This document shows positions 1 to 5,451 of a stretch of DNA of 5,942 bases, one piece after another (position 1 is the stretch's first letter; each line of letters begins with the position of its first letter). The notes beneath the pieces were generated by a model that saw nothing but the letters and a program-made list of their open reading frames with translations, was not told the DNA's origin and did not search any database. The stretch lies in the NCBI GenBank assembly GCA_023299945.1, contig JALZVZ010000049.1, forward strand, positions 1-5,942, in the 5' to 3' direction. The stretch is from Altererythrobacter sp. (lineage in GTDB: Bacteria; Pseudomonadota; Alphaproteobacteria; Sphingomonadales; Sphingomonadaceae). The position numbers were made by a program, and so were the translations under genes.

Positions 1-61
1 GCTCACCCATTTCGTGCACAGCAAGCTGCTCTCCGTCGAAGGAGGCGATAAAGCGCGTCAT
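1..61 (-). CDS. Probable alpha/beta hydrolase, N-terminal fragment (cut by window edge)
   Basis: Only the first 20 codons are inside the window. The ATG lies 8 nt after the TGA of the preceding isomerase-like gene, so the two are almost certainly co-transcribed. The visible peptide begins MTRFIASFDGEQLAVHEMG. The pattern F-x-S-x-DG-x-x-L-x-V-x-E-x-G is typical of the first two beta strands of alpha/beta hydrolases, just before the oxyanion-hole HG motif, which would lie beyond the window. The nucleophile elbow, catalytic residues and substrate cannot be seen. No strong Shine-Dalgarno is present; a weak GCGGTGA sits in the end of the upstream gene, which fits translational coupling. The family call comes from a short N-terminus and is tentative; the existence of a gene here is more secure than its function. 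Confidence 0.55.
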   Translation of the reverse strand, partial: MTRFIASFDGEQLAVHEMGE

Positions 62-69
62 CAATTCGC

Positions 70-720
70 TCACCGCTTCACAAGCCCCTTTTGCTCCATG
101 CGCCAGCGCGCCATTTCCACGCGGTCTTGGCCGTAGAAAGGCTCGCCATCAAATACCAGCGTCGGCACGCCCCAATGGCCTGCCGCCTCCAATGCGTCTT
201 GATTGGCGGTAACTTCCGCATCAAGCGCATCAGTATCGCTTGCCGCTTCTGCCTCTAATTCTGCAAAATCGAGCCCCGCACGCGCAGCCGCCTCAGCAAG
301 GTGATCATCCTCATGCCAATCATCGGTTGAACCATCAAAGATGAGCTTGGATACTTCATAGGCAAAGCCCATGCCCAATCCGCGCCGTGATGCCGCCTGC
401 CCCGTGCGCACAAGTCTGCGGATATGCGGCTGCTCCGGAGCAATCGTGTAATTGGCTAAATCCTGCACAATCGGATCAGGGCGCGGCCAGCGAAAGGGGA
501 TGTCCAGCATGGCGGCAGAGCGTATGGAATCCATCAAGATATAACGGGGTGCTGCGGGATTACCTTGGAACAGCATCTCTGGTGCGCGAATGGCAATTGG
601 CCACACCGTGCGCAAAGCAATGTTGAGGTCATATTCCTTTGTCATGGCGTAATATCGCCCTGCACAAAGATAGGAAAACGGTGAGCGGAAGCTGAAATAA
701 AGGTCTGCTTTTAAGGTCAT
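70..720 (-). CDS. 2-hydroxychromene-2-carboxylate isomerase-like / DsbA-family (kappa-GST-like) protein
   Basis: This 216-residue protein has a thioredoxin fold with an alpha-helical insertion, as in DsbA, kappa-class glutathione transferase and 2-hydroxychromene-2-carboxylate (HCCA) isomerase. The first strand runs into SFRSPFSYL (residues 10-18). The CXXC of true DsbA is replaced by S-P-F-S, and Ser13 aligns with the serine that activates glutathione in HCCA isomerase, so disulfide oxidase activity is unlikely. The cis-proline loop is GVPT (184-187) and the closing motif is F-Y-GQDR (195-200), both typical of this family. There is no signal peptide, so it should be cytoplasmic. The frame is open up to 804, but those extra codons overlap the upstream lipoprotein gene and put 28 unlikely residues before the first strand; the ATG at 720 gives the usual family N-terminus, although no clear Shine-Dalgarno precedes it. 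It follows the lipoprotein gene by 34 nt and the hydrolase start by 8 nt. The natural substrate is not evident; glutathione-dependent isomerisation of an aromatic or related compound is the family-level guess. Confidence 0.85.
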   Translation of the reverse strand: MTLKADLYFSFRSPFSYLCAGRYYAMTKEYDLNIALRTVWPIAIRAPEMLFQGNPAAPRYILMDSIRSAAMLDIPFRWPRPDPIVQDLANYTIAPEQPHIRRLVRTGQAASRRGLGMGFAYEVSKLIFDGSTDDWHEDDHLAEAAARAGLDFAELEAEAASDTDALDAEVTANQDALEAAGHWGVPTLVFDGEPFYGQDRVEMARWRMEQKGLVKR

Positions 721-754
721 TCTTGCAGCGTAGCCTAAGTTTGGCGCAAAATCT

Positions 755-1321
755 CTACCTAAAGAAACACTGCGTTCCTGCATAAAGCATGGACACCGCA
801 TCATCCTCTATGAAACCGCCAATCTGCGCGCCGAGCGCAAATTCCTCACCCAAAGTGCTGCCCGCGATGATGCTGTAGCCAGGTGCCGCCTGTGCCGCGC
901 TGCGCACTGTGCCCACTTGCACATCGCCTGCTACCCGTACCTTGCTTTGGGCCTCGGCGACGCCGCCATCTATGCCTTCATCAATGCTCCAACCTACCAA
1001 GCGACCGTTTTGGAAATTGACCGTAAGGCCGCCGGAAAAATTGGAATATGCAATCGGACCTGCACCGCATTCTTCATTTACGTCAGAGGCCTCAGGCGCG
1101 CCAATGGCCTTCGCCAAGTCGCGCTCGACTAAAGATTGCTCGGCAGAAAAGTAATGCGTGCGCCCGCCAAGCCTAACCCCTTGCCCATCAAGCATTACGG
1201 CGTTTTCAGCGGGCACCGGCACAGCATTTTGCTGTATCTGGCGTTGTGCAGGCGAAGGTACAGCGCCGCTATCGCATGCGGCCAAAGCCAGCGCGGCAAA
1301 AACAAGAGCTGGGGCACGCAT
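755..1321 (-). CDS. Small lipoprotein of unknown function
   Basis: The 188-residue product is a predicted lipoprotein: MRAPALVFAALALAAC has a short positive start, a hydrophobic run and a lipobox L-A-A-C with Cys16 as the lipidated residue. Asp17 follows; in enterobacteria Asp at +2 favours retention in the inner membrane, but that rule is uncertain in alphaproteobacteria. Residues 18-40 are a Pro/Gln/Ala-rich linker. The mature part (about 41-188) is rich in Gly and short strand-like segments such as GGLTVNFQNGRLVGW (97-111). Two cysteines remain, Cys85 (EECG) and Cys185 (TQCFFR), which could form a disulfide in the periplasm. I do not recognise the family. The ATG is supported by AAGGGG at 1330-1335, 8 nt upstream, and lies 5 nt after the asd stop, so it is translated from the asd transcript. 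That link may be positional rather than functional. It carries no dehydrogenase motif, so an asd-like name copied from its neighbour would be wrong. Confidence 0.8.
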   Translation of the reverse strand: MRAPALVFAALALAACDSGAVPSPAQRQIQQNAVPVPAENAVMLDGQGVRLGGRTHYFSAEQSLVERDLAKAIGAPEASDVNEECGAGPIAYSNFSGGLTVNFQNGRLVGWSIDEGIDGGVAEAQSKVRVAGDVQVGTVRSAAQAAPGYSIIAGSTLGEEFALGAQIGGFIEDDAVSMLYAGTQCFFR

Positions 1322-1326
1322 GCCGC

Positions 1327-2352
1327 TTACCCCTTCTTCAGACGACGCCGCCCTAGCAGTTCCGCAATTTGTACCGCGTTGAGTGCCGCACCTTTGCGCA
1401 AATTATCAGATACGCACCAGATTTGCAGACCGTTCTCTACCGTCGGGTCTTCGCGCACACGGCTAACATAGGTCGCGCTATCGCCAGCGGCCTCAACCGG
1501 TGTGACATAGCCTTCGTCCTCGCGCTTATCGATCAGCATAATGCCCGGCGCCTCGCGCAGGATATCTTGCGCTGCTTTTGCGGAGAGTTCTTTTTCAAAC
1601 TCAATATTGATCGATTCTGCATGGCCGACAAAAACTGGCACACGCACACAGGTCGCCGCCACCTTGATCTTTGAGTCCATGATTTTCTTGGTTTCGACCA
1701 CCATTTTCCATTCTTCCTTGGTCGAACCATCGTCCAGGAAAACGTCGATATGCGGGATCACATTAAAGGCGATCTGCTTGGTAAAGGTCGCAGGTTGAAC
1801 AGGGTCACCTACAAAAATCGCGCGGCTCTGCTCGAACAATTCATCCATGCCTGATTTGCCTGCGCCCGATACTGATTGATAGGTTGAGACAACCACGCGC
1901 TTAATCCCGGCGGCTTTGTGCAAAGGCGCAAGTGCCACGACCATTTGCGCGGTCGAGCAATTGGGATTGGCGATAATGTTGCGCTTTGAATAGCCGTCGA
2001 TTGCATCGGGGTTCACCTCTGGCACGATCAGCGGCACATCGGGATCCATGCGGTAGAGCGATGAATTATCAATCACGACGCATCCCGCCGCCGCCGCCTT
2101 GGGCGCATATTCCTTCGCTACGCCAGATCCAGCGGCAAACAAGGCAATGTCCCAACCGGCCCAGTCGAAATGCTCAATGTTCTTGCATTTGAGCATTTTG
2201 CCGGTTTCACCAAACTCCACTTCGCTGCCATGCGAACGACTAGAGGCGACCGCGGCCATTTCCTCGATAGGAAATTCGCGTTCAGCTAAGACTGCCATTA
2301 TCTCGCGCCCAACATTGCCTGTCGCGCCTACGACTACCACCCGGTAACCCAC
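1327..2352 (-). CDS. asd: Aspartate-semialdehyde dehydrogenase
   Basis: This cytoplasmic enzyme makes L-aspartate 4-semialdehyde from 4-aspartyl phosphate with NADPH, the branch-point step toward lysine/diaminopimelate, methionine and threonine. The 341-residue length is normal. The N-terminal Rossmann domain carries VVVGATGNVG with the dinucleotide loop GATGNVG at 9-15. The catalytic cysteine is Cys132 in NPNCST (129-134). SGAGKSGMDEL follows at 162-172. RVPVFVGHAESINIEF (237-252) supplies the conserved catalytic His244. The C-terminal DNLRKGAALNAVQIAELL (316-333) is the usual return helix in the N-terminal domain. All key residues are present. The start is GTG rather than ATG: it puts the first strand right at the N-terminus, and GGAG lies 8 nt upstream. 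The gene leads a probable operon with the lipoprotein, isomerase-like and hydrolase genes. Upstream lie 341 bp of intergenic DNA with inverted repeats, so transcription probably starts there. Function is secure. Confidence 0.97.
   Translation of the reverse strand: MGYRVVVVGATGNVGREIMAVLAEREFPIEEMAAVASSRSHGSEVEFGETGKMLKCKNIEHFDWAGWDIALFAAGSGVAKEYAPKAAAAGCVVIDNSSLYRMDPDVPLIVPEVNPDAIDGYSKRNIIANPNCSTAQMVVALAPLHKAAGIKRVVVSTYQSVSGAGKSGMDELFEQSRAIFVGDPVQPATFTKQIAFNVIPHIDVFLDDGSTKEEWKMVVETKKIMDSKIKVAATCVRVPVFVGHAESINIEFEKELSAKAAQDILREAPGIMLIDKREDEGYVTPVEAAGDSATYVSRVREDPTVENGLQIWCVSDNLRKGAALNAVQIAELLGRRRLKKG
1330..1335 (-). promoter_or_regulatory. Ribosome binding site of the lipoprotein gene
   Basis: AAGGGG on the minus strand lies 8 nt before the ATG at 1321, inside the last codons of asd. 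It fixes the lipoprotein start and shows that the gene is translated independently although it sits only 5 nt from asd. Confidence 0.7.
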
Positions 2353-2360
2353 TTTTAATT

Positions 2361-2364
2361 CTCC
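2361..2364 (-). promoter_or_regulatory. Ribosome binding site supporting the GTG start of asd
   Basis: GGAG on the minus strand lies 8 nt before the GTG at 2352-2350, in an otherwise A/T-rich leader. It decides the asd start: no ATG is found at a suitable distance, and the protein already begins one residue before the Rossmann strand. Confidence 0.8.
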
Positions 2365-2375
2365 AAAATCTTGAA

Positions 2376-2393
2376 ATTTGTATGTTCACAAAT
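2376..2393. repeat. Operator-like inverted repeat upstream of asd
   Basis: On the minus strand ATTTGT-GAACAT-ACAAAT has perfect 6-bp arms around a 6-bp spacer, centred about 32 bp before the asd start codon. The arms are A/T-rich and the 18-bp size suits a dimeric repressor, or a weak leader hairpin. No regulator is identified by the sequence. Confidence 0.5.
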
Positions 2394-2415
2394 GCGCTGC
2401 CCCGCCCCGCAGCGC
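2394..2415. repeat. GC-rich inverted repeat (hairpin) in the asd leader
   Basis: The arms GCGCTGC (2394-2400) and GCAGCGC (2409-2415) are perfect 7-bp complements around an 8-nt loop of C and G (CCCGCCCC on plus, GGGGCGGG on minus). It abuts the repeat at 2376-2393 directly. As RNA from the asd strand it would be a stable hairpin about 41 nt before the start codon. No U-tract follows, so it is not a convincing terminator. Confidence 0.55.
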
Positions 2416-2425
2416 TTGGCAAGCG
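2413..2425. repeat. Short palindrome CGCTTGGCAAGCG
   Basis: Perfect 6-bp arms CGCTTG and CAAGCG flank a single central base. It shares three bases with the hairpin at 2394-2415, and sits just downstream of the candidate minus-strand -10 box, near where transcription of asd would begin. It could be a protein binding site; a 13-bp palindrome could also be chance. Confidence 0.35.
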
Positions 2426-2445
2426 GAAAGCGTATGCAGCATTCT
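2416..2445 (+). promoter_or_regulatory. Candidate plus-strand promoter facing the structured intergenic region
   Basis: TTGGCA (2416-2421) and CATTCT (2440-2445) are separated by 18 nt. The -35 differs from TTGACA at one base; the -10 is weak. It would fire to the right, toward the hairpin cluster at 2483-2658, and overlaps the candidate asd promoter on the other strand. It is proposed only because the downstream region looks structured and has no ORF. Confidence 0.2.
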
Positions 2446-2457
2446 AAAGAGCGGCAA
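2429..2457 (-). promoter_or_regulatory. Candidate sigma-70 promoter for asd
   Basis: On the minus strand TTGCCG (2457-2452) is followed after 17 nt by TACGCT (2434-2429). The -35 matches consensus at four of six positions, and the -10 keeps the leading TA and final T. The implied start, near 2422, would give a leader of about 70 nt containing the inverted repeats at 2376-2415. Position and spacing are sensible, but the match is modest. Confidence 0.35.
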
Positions 2458-2553
2458 TAACCGTGTGTAAGCAAAACACCTTAAGTGGTCGGCAAAGAGC
2501 CTGTAACCGTCAAACTTCACCCCGTCCTAAGATCTTCAGGTGCAATAAGGAGT

Positions 2554-2587
2554 TGGGCCAAGGCGATTGTCCCCTAGTCGCCGCCCA
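2554..2587. repeat. Intergenic hairpin with 3-nt bulge
   Basis: TGGGC (2554-2558) and GGCGAT (2562-2567) pair with GTCGCC (2577-2582) and GCCCA (2583-2587). The bulge is CAA and the loop is TGTCCCCTA. Eleven pairs form on the plus strand, one of them U-G. It is the second strongest fold in this intergenic region. Confidence 0.45.
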
Positions 2588-2621
2588 TAGTAGCCGGTAG
2601 TCATAGTGCCCTACCAAGCAG

Positions 2622-2658
2622 GAAGGGCGGTTTGCTTATAGATGGCAAGCCGCCCTTC
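2622..2658. terminator. Long hairpin, probable terminator downstream of the DPP IV gene
   Basis: GAAGGGCGG-T-TTGC (2622-2635) pairs with GCAA-G-CCGCCCTTC (2645-2658) around a 9-nt loop. This gives 14 pairs on the plus strand with one U-G, or 13 plus a C-A mismatch on the minus strand. It begins 35 nt after the peptidase stop codon, the expected place for a terminator. Neither side has a long T-tract: the minus side continues CTGCTTGG and the plus side TTAGCTCC, so it may act as a 3' stabilising stem or a factor-assisted terminator instead. It could also serve a rightward transcript. Confidence 0.5.
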
Positions 2659-2693
2659 TTAGCTCCTTAATCGGGTCAATCATTTAGGCCCAA

Positions 2694-4952
2694 TCACTCT
2701 GGTGGCGTGACACCATGCGCTTTCAAGAAACGGAACATTGTGTTCCACAAATGGGGCGAGATATTCTCGCCTGCCACACGGTGCGTATAGCCGGGATAGA
2801 GCATCATCTCGAACGGGACATTGCCCTCTTGCAGCACGCTGATCAGCTCAGATGAATTTTCAAACACCACATTGTCATCCGCCATCCCGTGGATCAACAG
2901 CAAGGGATCGCTAATTTTGGTCGCATCAGGGATGGCGCTGGCTTTCTCATAAGCCTCAGGCACCTTGCGCGGATCGCCCATAAAACGCTCTGTATAATGC
3001 GTGTCATACAGCTCCCAACGGGTTACCGGCGCGCCCGAAATACCAGCCGCGAACAATCCCGGATCAGCCTGCATCTGCTTCAACGTCATATAGCCGCCAT
3101 AGGACCAACCATAGAGCGCGATTTTGTCTCCATCGACGTAATCGAGCGTCTTGAGAAACTCTGCGCCCTCACGCTGATCGTCCACCTCAACCCCGCCCAT
3201 TGCATGGTAGAGAGGCTGTTCAAATGCGACCCCGCGATTGGCACTGCCGCGATTGTCGAGCTCAAACCAAATATAGCCTGCATCCACGACCGCCTGTTGA
3301 AGCGCCCCGTCCCAGCCATTGGTCACGACCTGCGGGCCTGGGCCGCTGTAGTGGTAATAGAATACGGGGTATTTCTTGCCCGCTTCCATCTTGGGCGTGA
3401 CCATCTTCCAATGCAGATCGGTTGTGCCATCGGCAGCTTTGATCGTGCCAAACTTTGCCGGTTCATGGCTGGCCAAATGGGACGCGTATGGATGATCGCC
3501 GTCCAGCTTATTTTCTTCGACCCACGCCAGCCGTTTGCCAGCCGTGTCAGCGATATAGCTTTGCGGCGGCTGATTGTGGTTGGAGCGGGTGATCAGCAGC
3601 GTCTTGCCGTCAGCATCCATGGTGGCGGAGTGGGAATAGCCAACTTCGGTTAGGCGCACAGGCTCCTTGTTGCCCGCGCCGGTTTGAAGCGCATAAACAT
3701 GCTGTTCCAGCACGCCATCCTTATTGCCAACAAAGAATATCTGCCCCTGATCCTTGTTCGCGCTCAGCAGCTTGGTGGCGACCCAGTCTCCTTGAGTGAT
3801 CTGCGACCATTCGCCTTTGAACCAAGAGTACAGATGTCCGAAACCATCGCGTTCAGACCACCAAGTCATCTGACCATCATCATGAAAGCGGTAATCGTCA
3901 GACAGGTTGATCCAATAGTCTTGGGTCGCAGCGTTTTCAGTGAAGACAATTTCACTCTTGCCCGTTGCCGGATCGACCTTCAGCATGTCGAGCACCGTTT
4001 GCTCGCGGTTCTGGCGCTGGACGTAAAGCGAGCCATCAGGCGCCCAATCCACGCGGGCAAGATAGATGTCGATTTCCGCGCCCAAATCGACCTGCACTTT
4101 ATTGCCGCCGTCGGGGTCCATCACGAAAAGCTCAACAATCGCATTATCGCTGCCAGCGACAGGATAACGCTGGTCAAAAACCTTTGTGCCGGTCGCGCCA
4201 ATCGCTGCGCGCGTAACAATACCGACGGGGCTTTCATCGGTGCGCTGAACCGCGATGCGGCTGTCATCACCGTTCCACCAATAGCCAGTAAGCCGCCCCA
4301 TTTCTTCTTGCGCGACAAACTCTGCCTCGCCCCAGCGGATCGTGTCTTCTTCTTTTGGCGTGATCGGGGCCGCATCCCTGCCGACTTCACCCGTCCACAG
4401 CTGCCGGTCCCGCACGAAGGATACATATTTGCCCGTTGGGCTAAGCGCAGGGTTGAGTTCGCTTTCCTCGGTATCGGTCAGGCGCTTCACTGTTCCATCG
4501 AGGCCAGCAAGGTACAAATCCCCGTCCAGCGGGACCAGCACGCCCTTGCCATCGCTCGACCATTGATAGGTAATAATACCCTTGAGGTTGCCCACACGCG
4601 CCCGCTCGCGCTGCATCTTTTCATCCTCGGACAACTCCCGTCCGCTGCCGAGTTTCTCGCTATCGACCAGCATCGTCCATGCGCCGCTTTCCCGGTCATA
4701 GCCCCACAGATCATAGCGCTCCAAATCATCGTCGCGATTGCGTAATACGGTCAGGTACCGGCCATCTGGCGATAATTGAGCACCGCGCGGGGATGCACCG
4801 TTCAGCGACGGCGAGGCAAAGACCCGCTCAAAACTGAGGTCTGCGGTTACCACCTCATCAGGCGCGCTCATCGTGTGATTATCCGCATAGGCAGGCGCAC
4901 AAAATATAGCGGCGGATGCAAGCAGGCTTGCAGCAAGGAAAGTAGAACGCAT
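2694..4952 (-). CDS. Secreted dipeptidyl-peptidase IV-like serine peptidase (family S9)
   Basis: The 752-residue protein should remove N-terminal dipeptides, typically X-Pro or X-Ala, from peptides in the periplasm. A Sec signal peptide MRSTFLAASLLASAAIF... ends with A-Y-A before Asp24. Residues about 40-490 form the DPP IV N-terminal beta-propeller, with repeated SPDG/SPTG/APDG blade motifs. The double glutamate that grips the substrate amino terminus is Glu216-Glu217 in AEFVAQEEMGR. About 495-752 is the alpha/beta hydrolase domain. It has oxyanion Tyr535 (YHYSGPGPQ), catalytic Ser617 (GWSYGG), Asp692 (HGMADDNV) and His724 (YTHR). Tyr649/Tyr653 in YDTHYTERFMG and Asn694 match the specificity-pocket residues of human DPP4. 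Nothing essential is missing. The frame is open back to 5063, but that part translates the rplS terminator and would bury the signal peptide, so ATG 4952 is chosen; AAGGGG lies 11 nt upstream. It is separated by terminator-like hairpins on both sides and is probably its own transcription unit. Confidence 0.95.
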   Translation of the reverse strand: MRSTFLAASLLASAAIFCAPAYADNHTMSAPDEVVTADLSFERVFASPSLNGASPRGAQLSPDGRYLTVLRNRDDDLERYDLWGYDRESGAWTMLVDSEKLGSGRELSEDEKMQRERARVGNLKGIITYQWSSDGKGVLVPLDGDLYLAGLDGTVKRLTDTEESELNPALSPTGKYVSFVRDRQLWTGEVGRDAAPITPKEEDTIRWGEAEFVAQEEMGRLTGYWWNGDDSRIAVQRTDESPVGIVTRAAIGATGTKVFDQRYPVAGSDNAIVELFVMDPDGGNKVQVDLGAEIDIYLARVDWAPDGSLYVQRQNREQTVLDMLKVDPATGKSEIVFTENAATQDYWINLSDDYRFHDDGQMTWWSERDGFGHLYSWFKGEWSQITQGDWVATKLLSANKDQGQIFFVGNKDGVLEQHVYALQTGAGNKEPVRLTEVGYSHSATMDADGKTLLITRSNHNQPPQSYIADTAGKRLAWVEENKLDGDHPYASHLASHEPAKFGTIKAADGTTDLHWKMVTPKMEAGKKYPVFYYHYSGPGPQVVTNGWDGALQQAVVDAGYIWFELDNRGSANRGVAFEQPLYHAMGGVEVDDQREGAEFLKTLDYVDGDKIALYGWSYGGYMTLKQMQADPGLFAAGISGAPVTRWELYDTHYTERFMGDPRKVPEAYEKASAIPDATKISDPLLLIHGMADDNVVFENSSELISVLQEGNVPFEMMLYPGYTHRVAGENISPHLWNTMFRFLKAHGVTPPE

Positions 4953-4963
4953 TTCAAGGACAG

Positions 4964-4969
4964 CCCCTT
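4964..4969 (-). promoter_or_regulatory. Ribosome binding site of the DPP IV-like gene
   Basis: AAGGGG on the minus strand lies 11 nt before the ATG at 4952, slightly longer spacing than usual. Its AAGG could pair with CCTT closer to the start codon, a 4-bp stem that might weaken initiation. It supports the start at the signal peptide over the upstream ATG at 5063. Confidence 0.5.
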
Positions 4970-5021
4970 TGATTTGAGTGTCCGCAAACCATGACGAAAT
5001 TCGGTCCGATTGCAAAGGCCC

Positions 5022-5060
5022 AAAGAAAAGGGGCGCAGCAGTTTCCCGCCACGCCCCTTT
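5022..5060 (-). terminator. Rho-independent terminator of the trmD-rplS unit
   Basis: On the minus strand AAAGGGGCG (5060-5052) pairs perfectly over 9 bp with CGCCCCTTT (5035-5027) around a 16-nt loop, and the T-rich run TTTTCTTT (5029-5022) overlaps the end of the stem. It begins 22 nt after the rplS stop codon. The stem plus T-tract is the clearest terminator in the window and separates rplS from the peptidase gene. Confidence 0.8.
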
Positions 5061-5082
5061 CAAAATGGATTGCCTAAAAGAC

Positions 5083-5451
5083 TTAATCTTTAGGCGCGTT
5101 CATCCGGCGTTCGGCGATACGAGCGCGCTTACCAGTACGGCCGCGCAGATAGTAAAGCTTCGCACGGCGCACAACGCCGCGGCGGACCACGGTGATGCTG
5201 TCCACGATGGGAGCATAGATTGGGAACACACGCTCAACGCCTTCACCAAAGCTCATTTTGCGAACGGTGAAATTGCTGTTGATGCTGCGGTTTGAACGCG
5301 CGATGACAACGCCTTCAAAGATCTGGACACGCTCGCGCGTACCCTCAATAACTTTCACGCCGACACGCACGGTGTCACCGGCCTGAAACTCAGGAATTTC
5401 TTTTGTCACTTTGCTGATTTCTTCAGCTTCGATTTGTTGGATAAGGTTCAT
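5083..5451 (-). CDS. rplS: 50S ribosomal protein L19
   Basis: L19 is a component of the large ribosomal subunit at the 30S-50S interface. The 122-residue length and whole sequence fit the family: an N-terminal helix [11 protein letters not shown], the beta-barrel segment [20 protein letters not shown] (24-43), [20 protein letters not shown] (44-63), the conserved [19 protein letters not shown] (68-86) and the basic tail [18 protein letters not shown] (95-112). The ATG overlaps the trmD TGA as ATGA (5448-5451), so translation is probably coupled. AAGGG lies 9 nt upstream inside trmD. A strong terminator follows the stop. Identity is secure. Confidence 0.98.
   Translation of the reverse strand: MNLIQQIEAEEISKVTKEIPEFQAGDTVRVGVKVIEGTRERVQIFEGVVIARSNRSINSNFTVRKMSFGEGVERVFPIYAPIVDSITVVRRGVVRRAKLYYLRGRTGKRARIAERRMNAPKD

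Larger units (their letters stand above)
2452..2660 (+). ncRNA. Candidate structured RNA in the peptidase-asd intergenic region
   Basis: This stretch has no credible coding frame but holds a run of possible hairpins. First is a nested imperfect stem (AAGT-GGT-GGC against GCC-ACC-ACTT) at 2483-2517. A second is TGGGC-caa-GGCGAT against GTCGCC-GCCCA with a 9-nt loop at 2554-2587. A third is GGTAG against CTACC at 2596-2615. The last is a 14-pair stem at 2622-2658 that could end the transcript. In the second and the last stem the only non-Watson-Crick pair is a T-G (U-G) on the plus strand, which becomes a C-A mismatch on the minus strand, so plus-strand RNA would fold better. I see no hallmark of SRP RNA, RNase P RNA, tmRNA or a known riboswitch. 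The ends are guesses from the candidate promoter and last hairpin. Alternatively this is an ordinary 3' trailer and spacer with chance stems. Confidence 0.25.

Noticed and set aside
721..804. Upstream start for the isomerase-like gene at 804
   Set aside because: It would overlap the end of the lipoprotein gene by 50 bp, has no properly spaced ribosome binding site and adds residues not seen before the first strand of the family.
2099..2347. Plus-strand open frames overlapping the start of asd
   Set aside because: They are antisense to the Rossmann domain of asd, with low-complexity translations and no supporting signals.
2353..2693. SRP RNA, RNase P RNA, tmRNA or lysine riboswitch in the intergenic region
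   Set aside because: None of the characteristic conserved motifs of these RNAs is visible on either strand, so only an unnamed structured RNA is proposed.
2889..3653. Plus-strand open frame of 254 codons antisense to the peptidase
   Set aside because: It is fully covered by the catalytic domain of the DPP IV-like gene, has no family-like motif, and is a shadow of its codon pattern.
3684..4745. Long plus-strand open frame (353 codons) antisense to the peptidase
   Set aside because: It lies wholly inside a well-supported gene, shows no recognisable domain, and is the kind of antisense open frame common in GC-rich codon usage.
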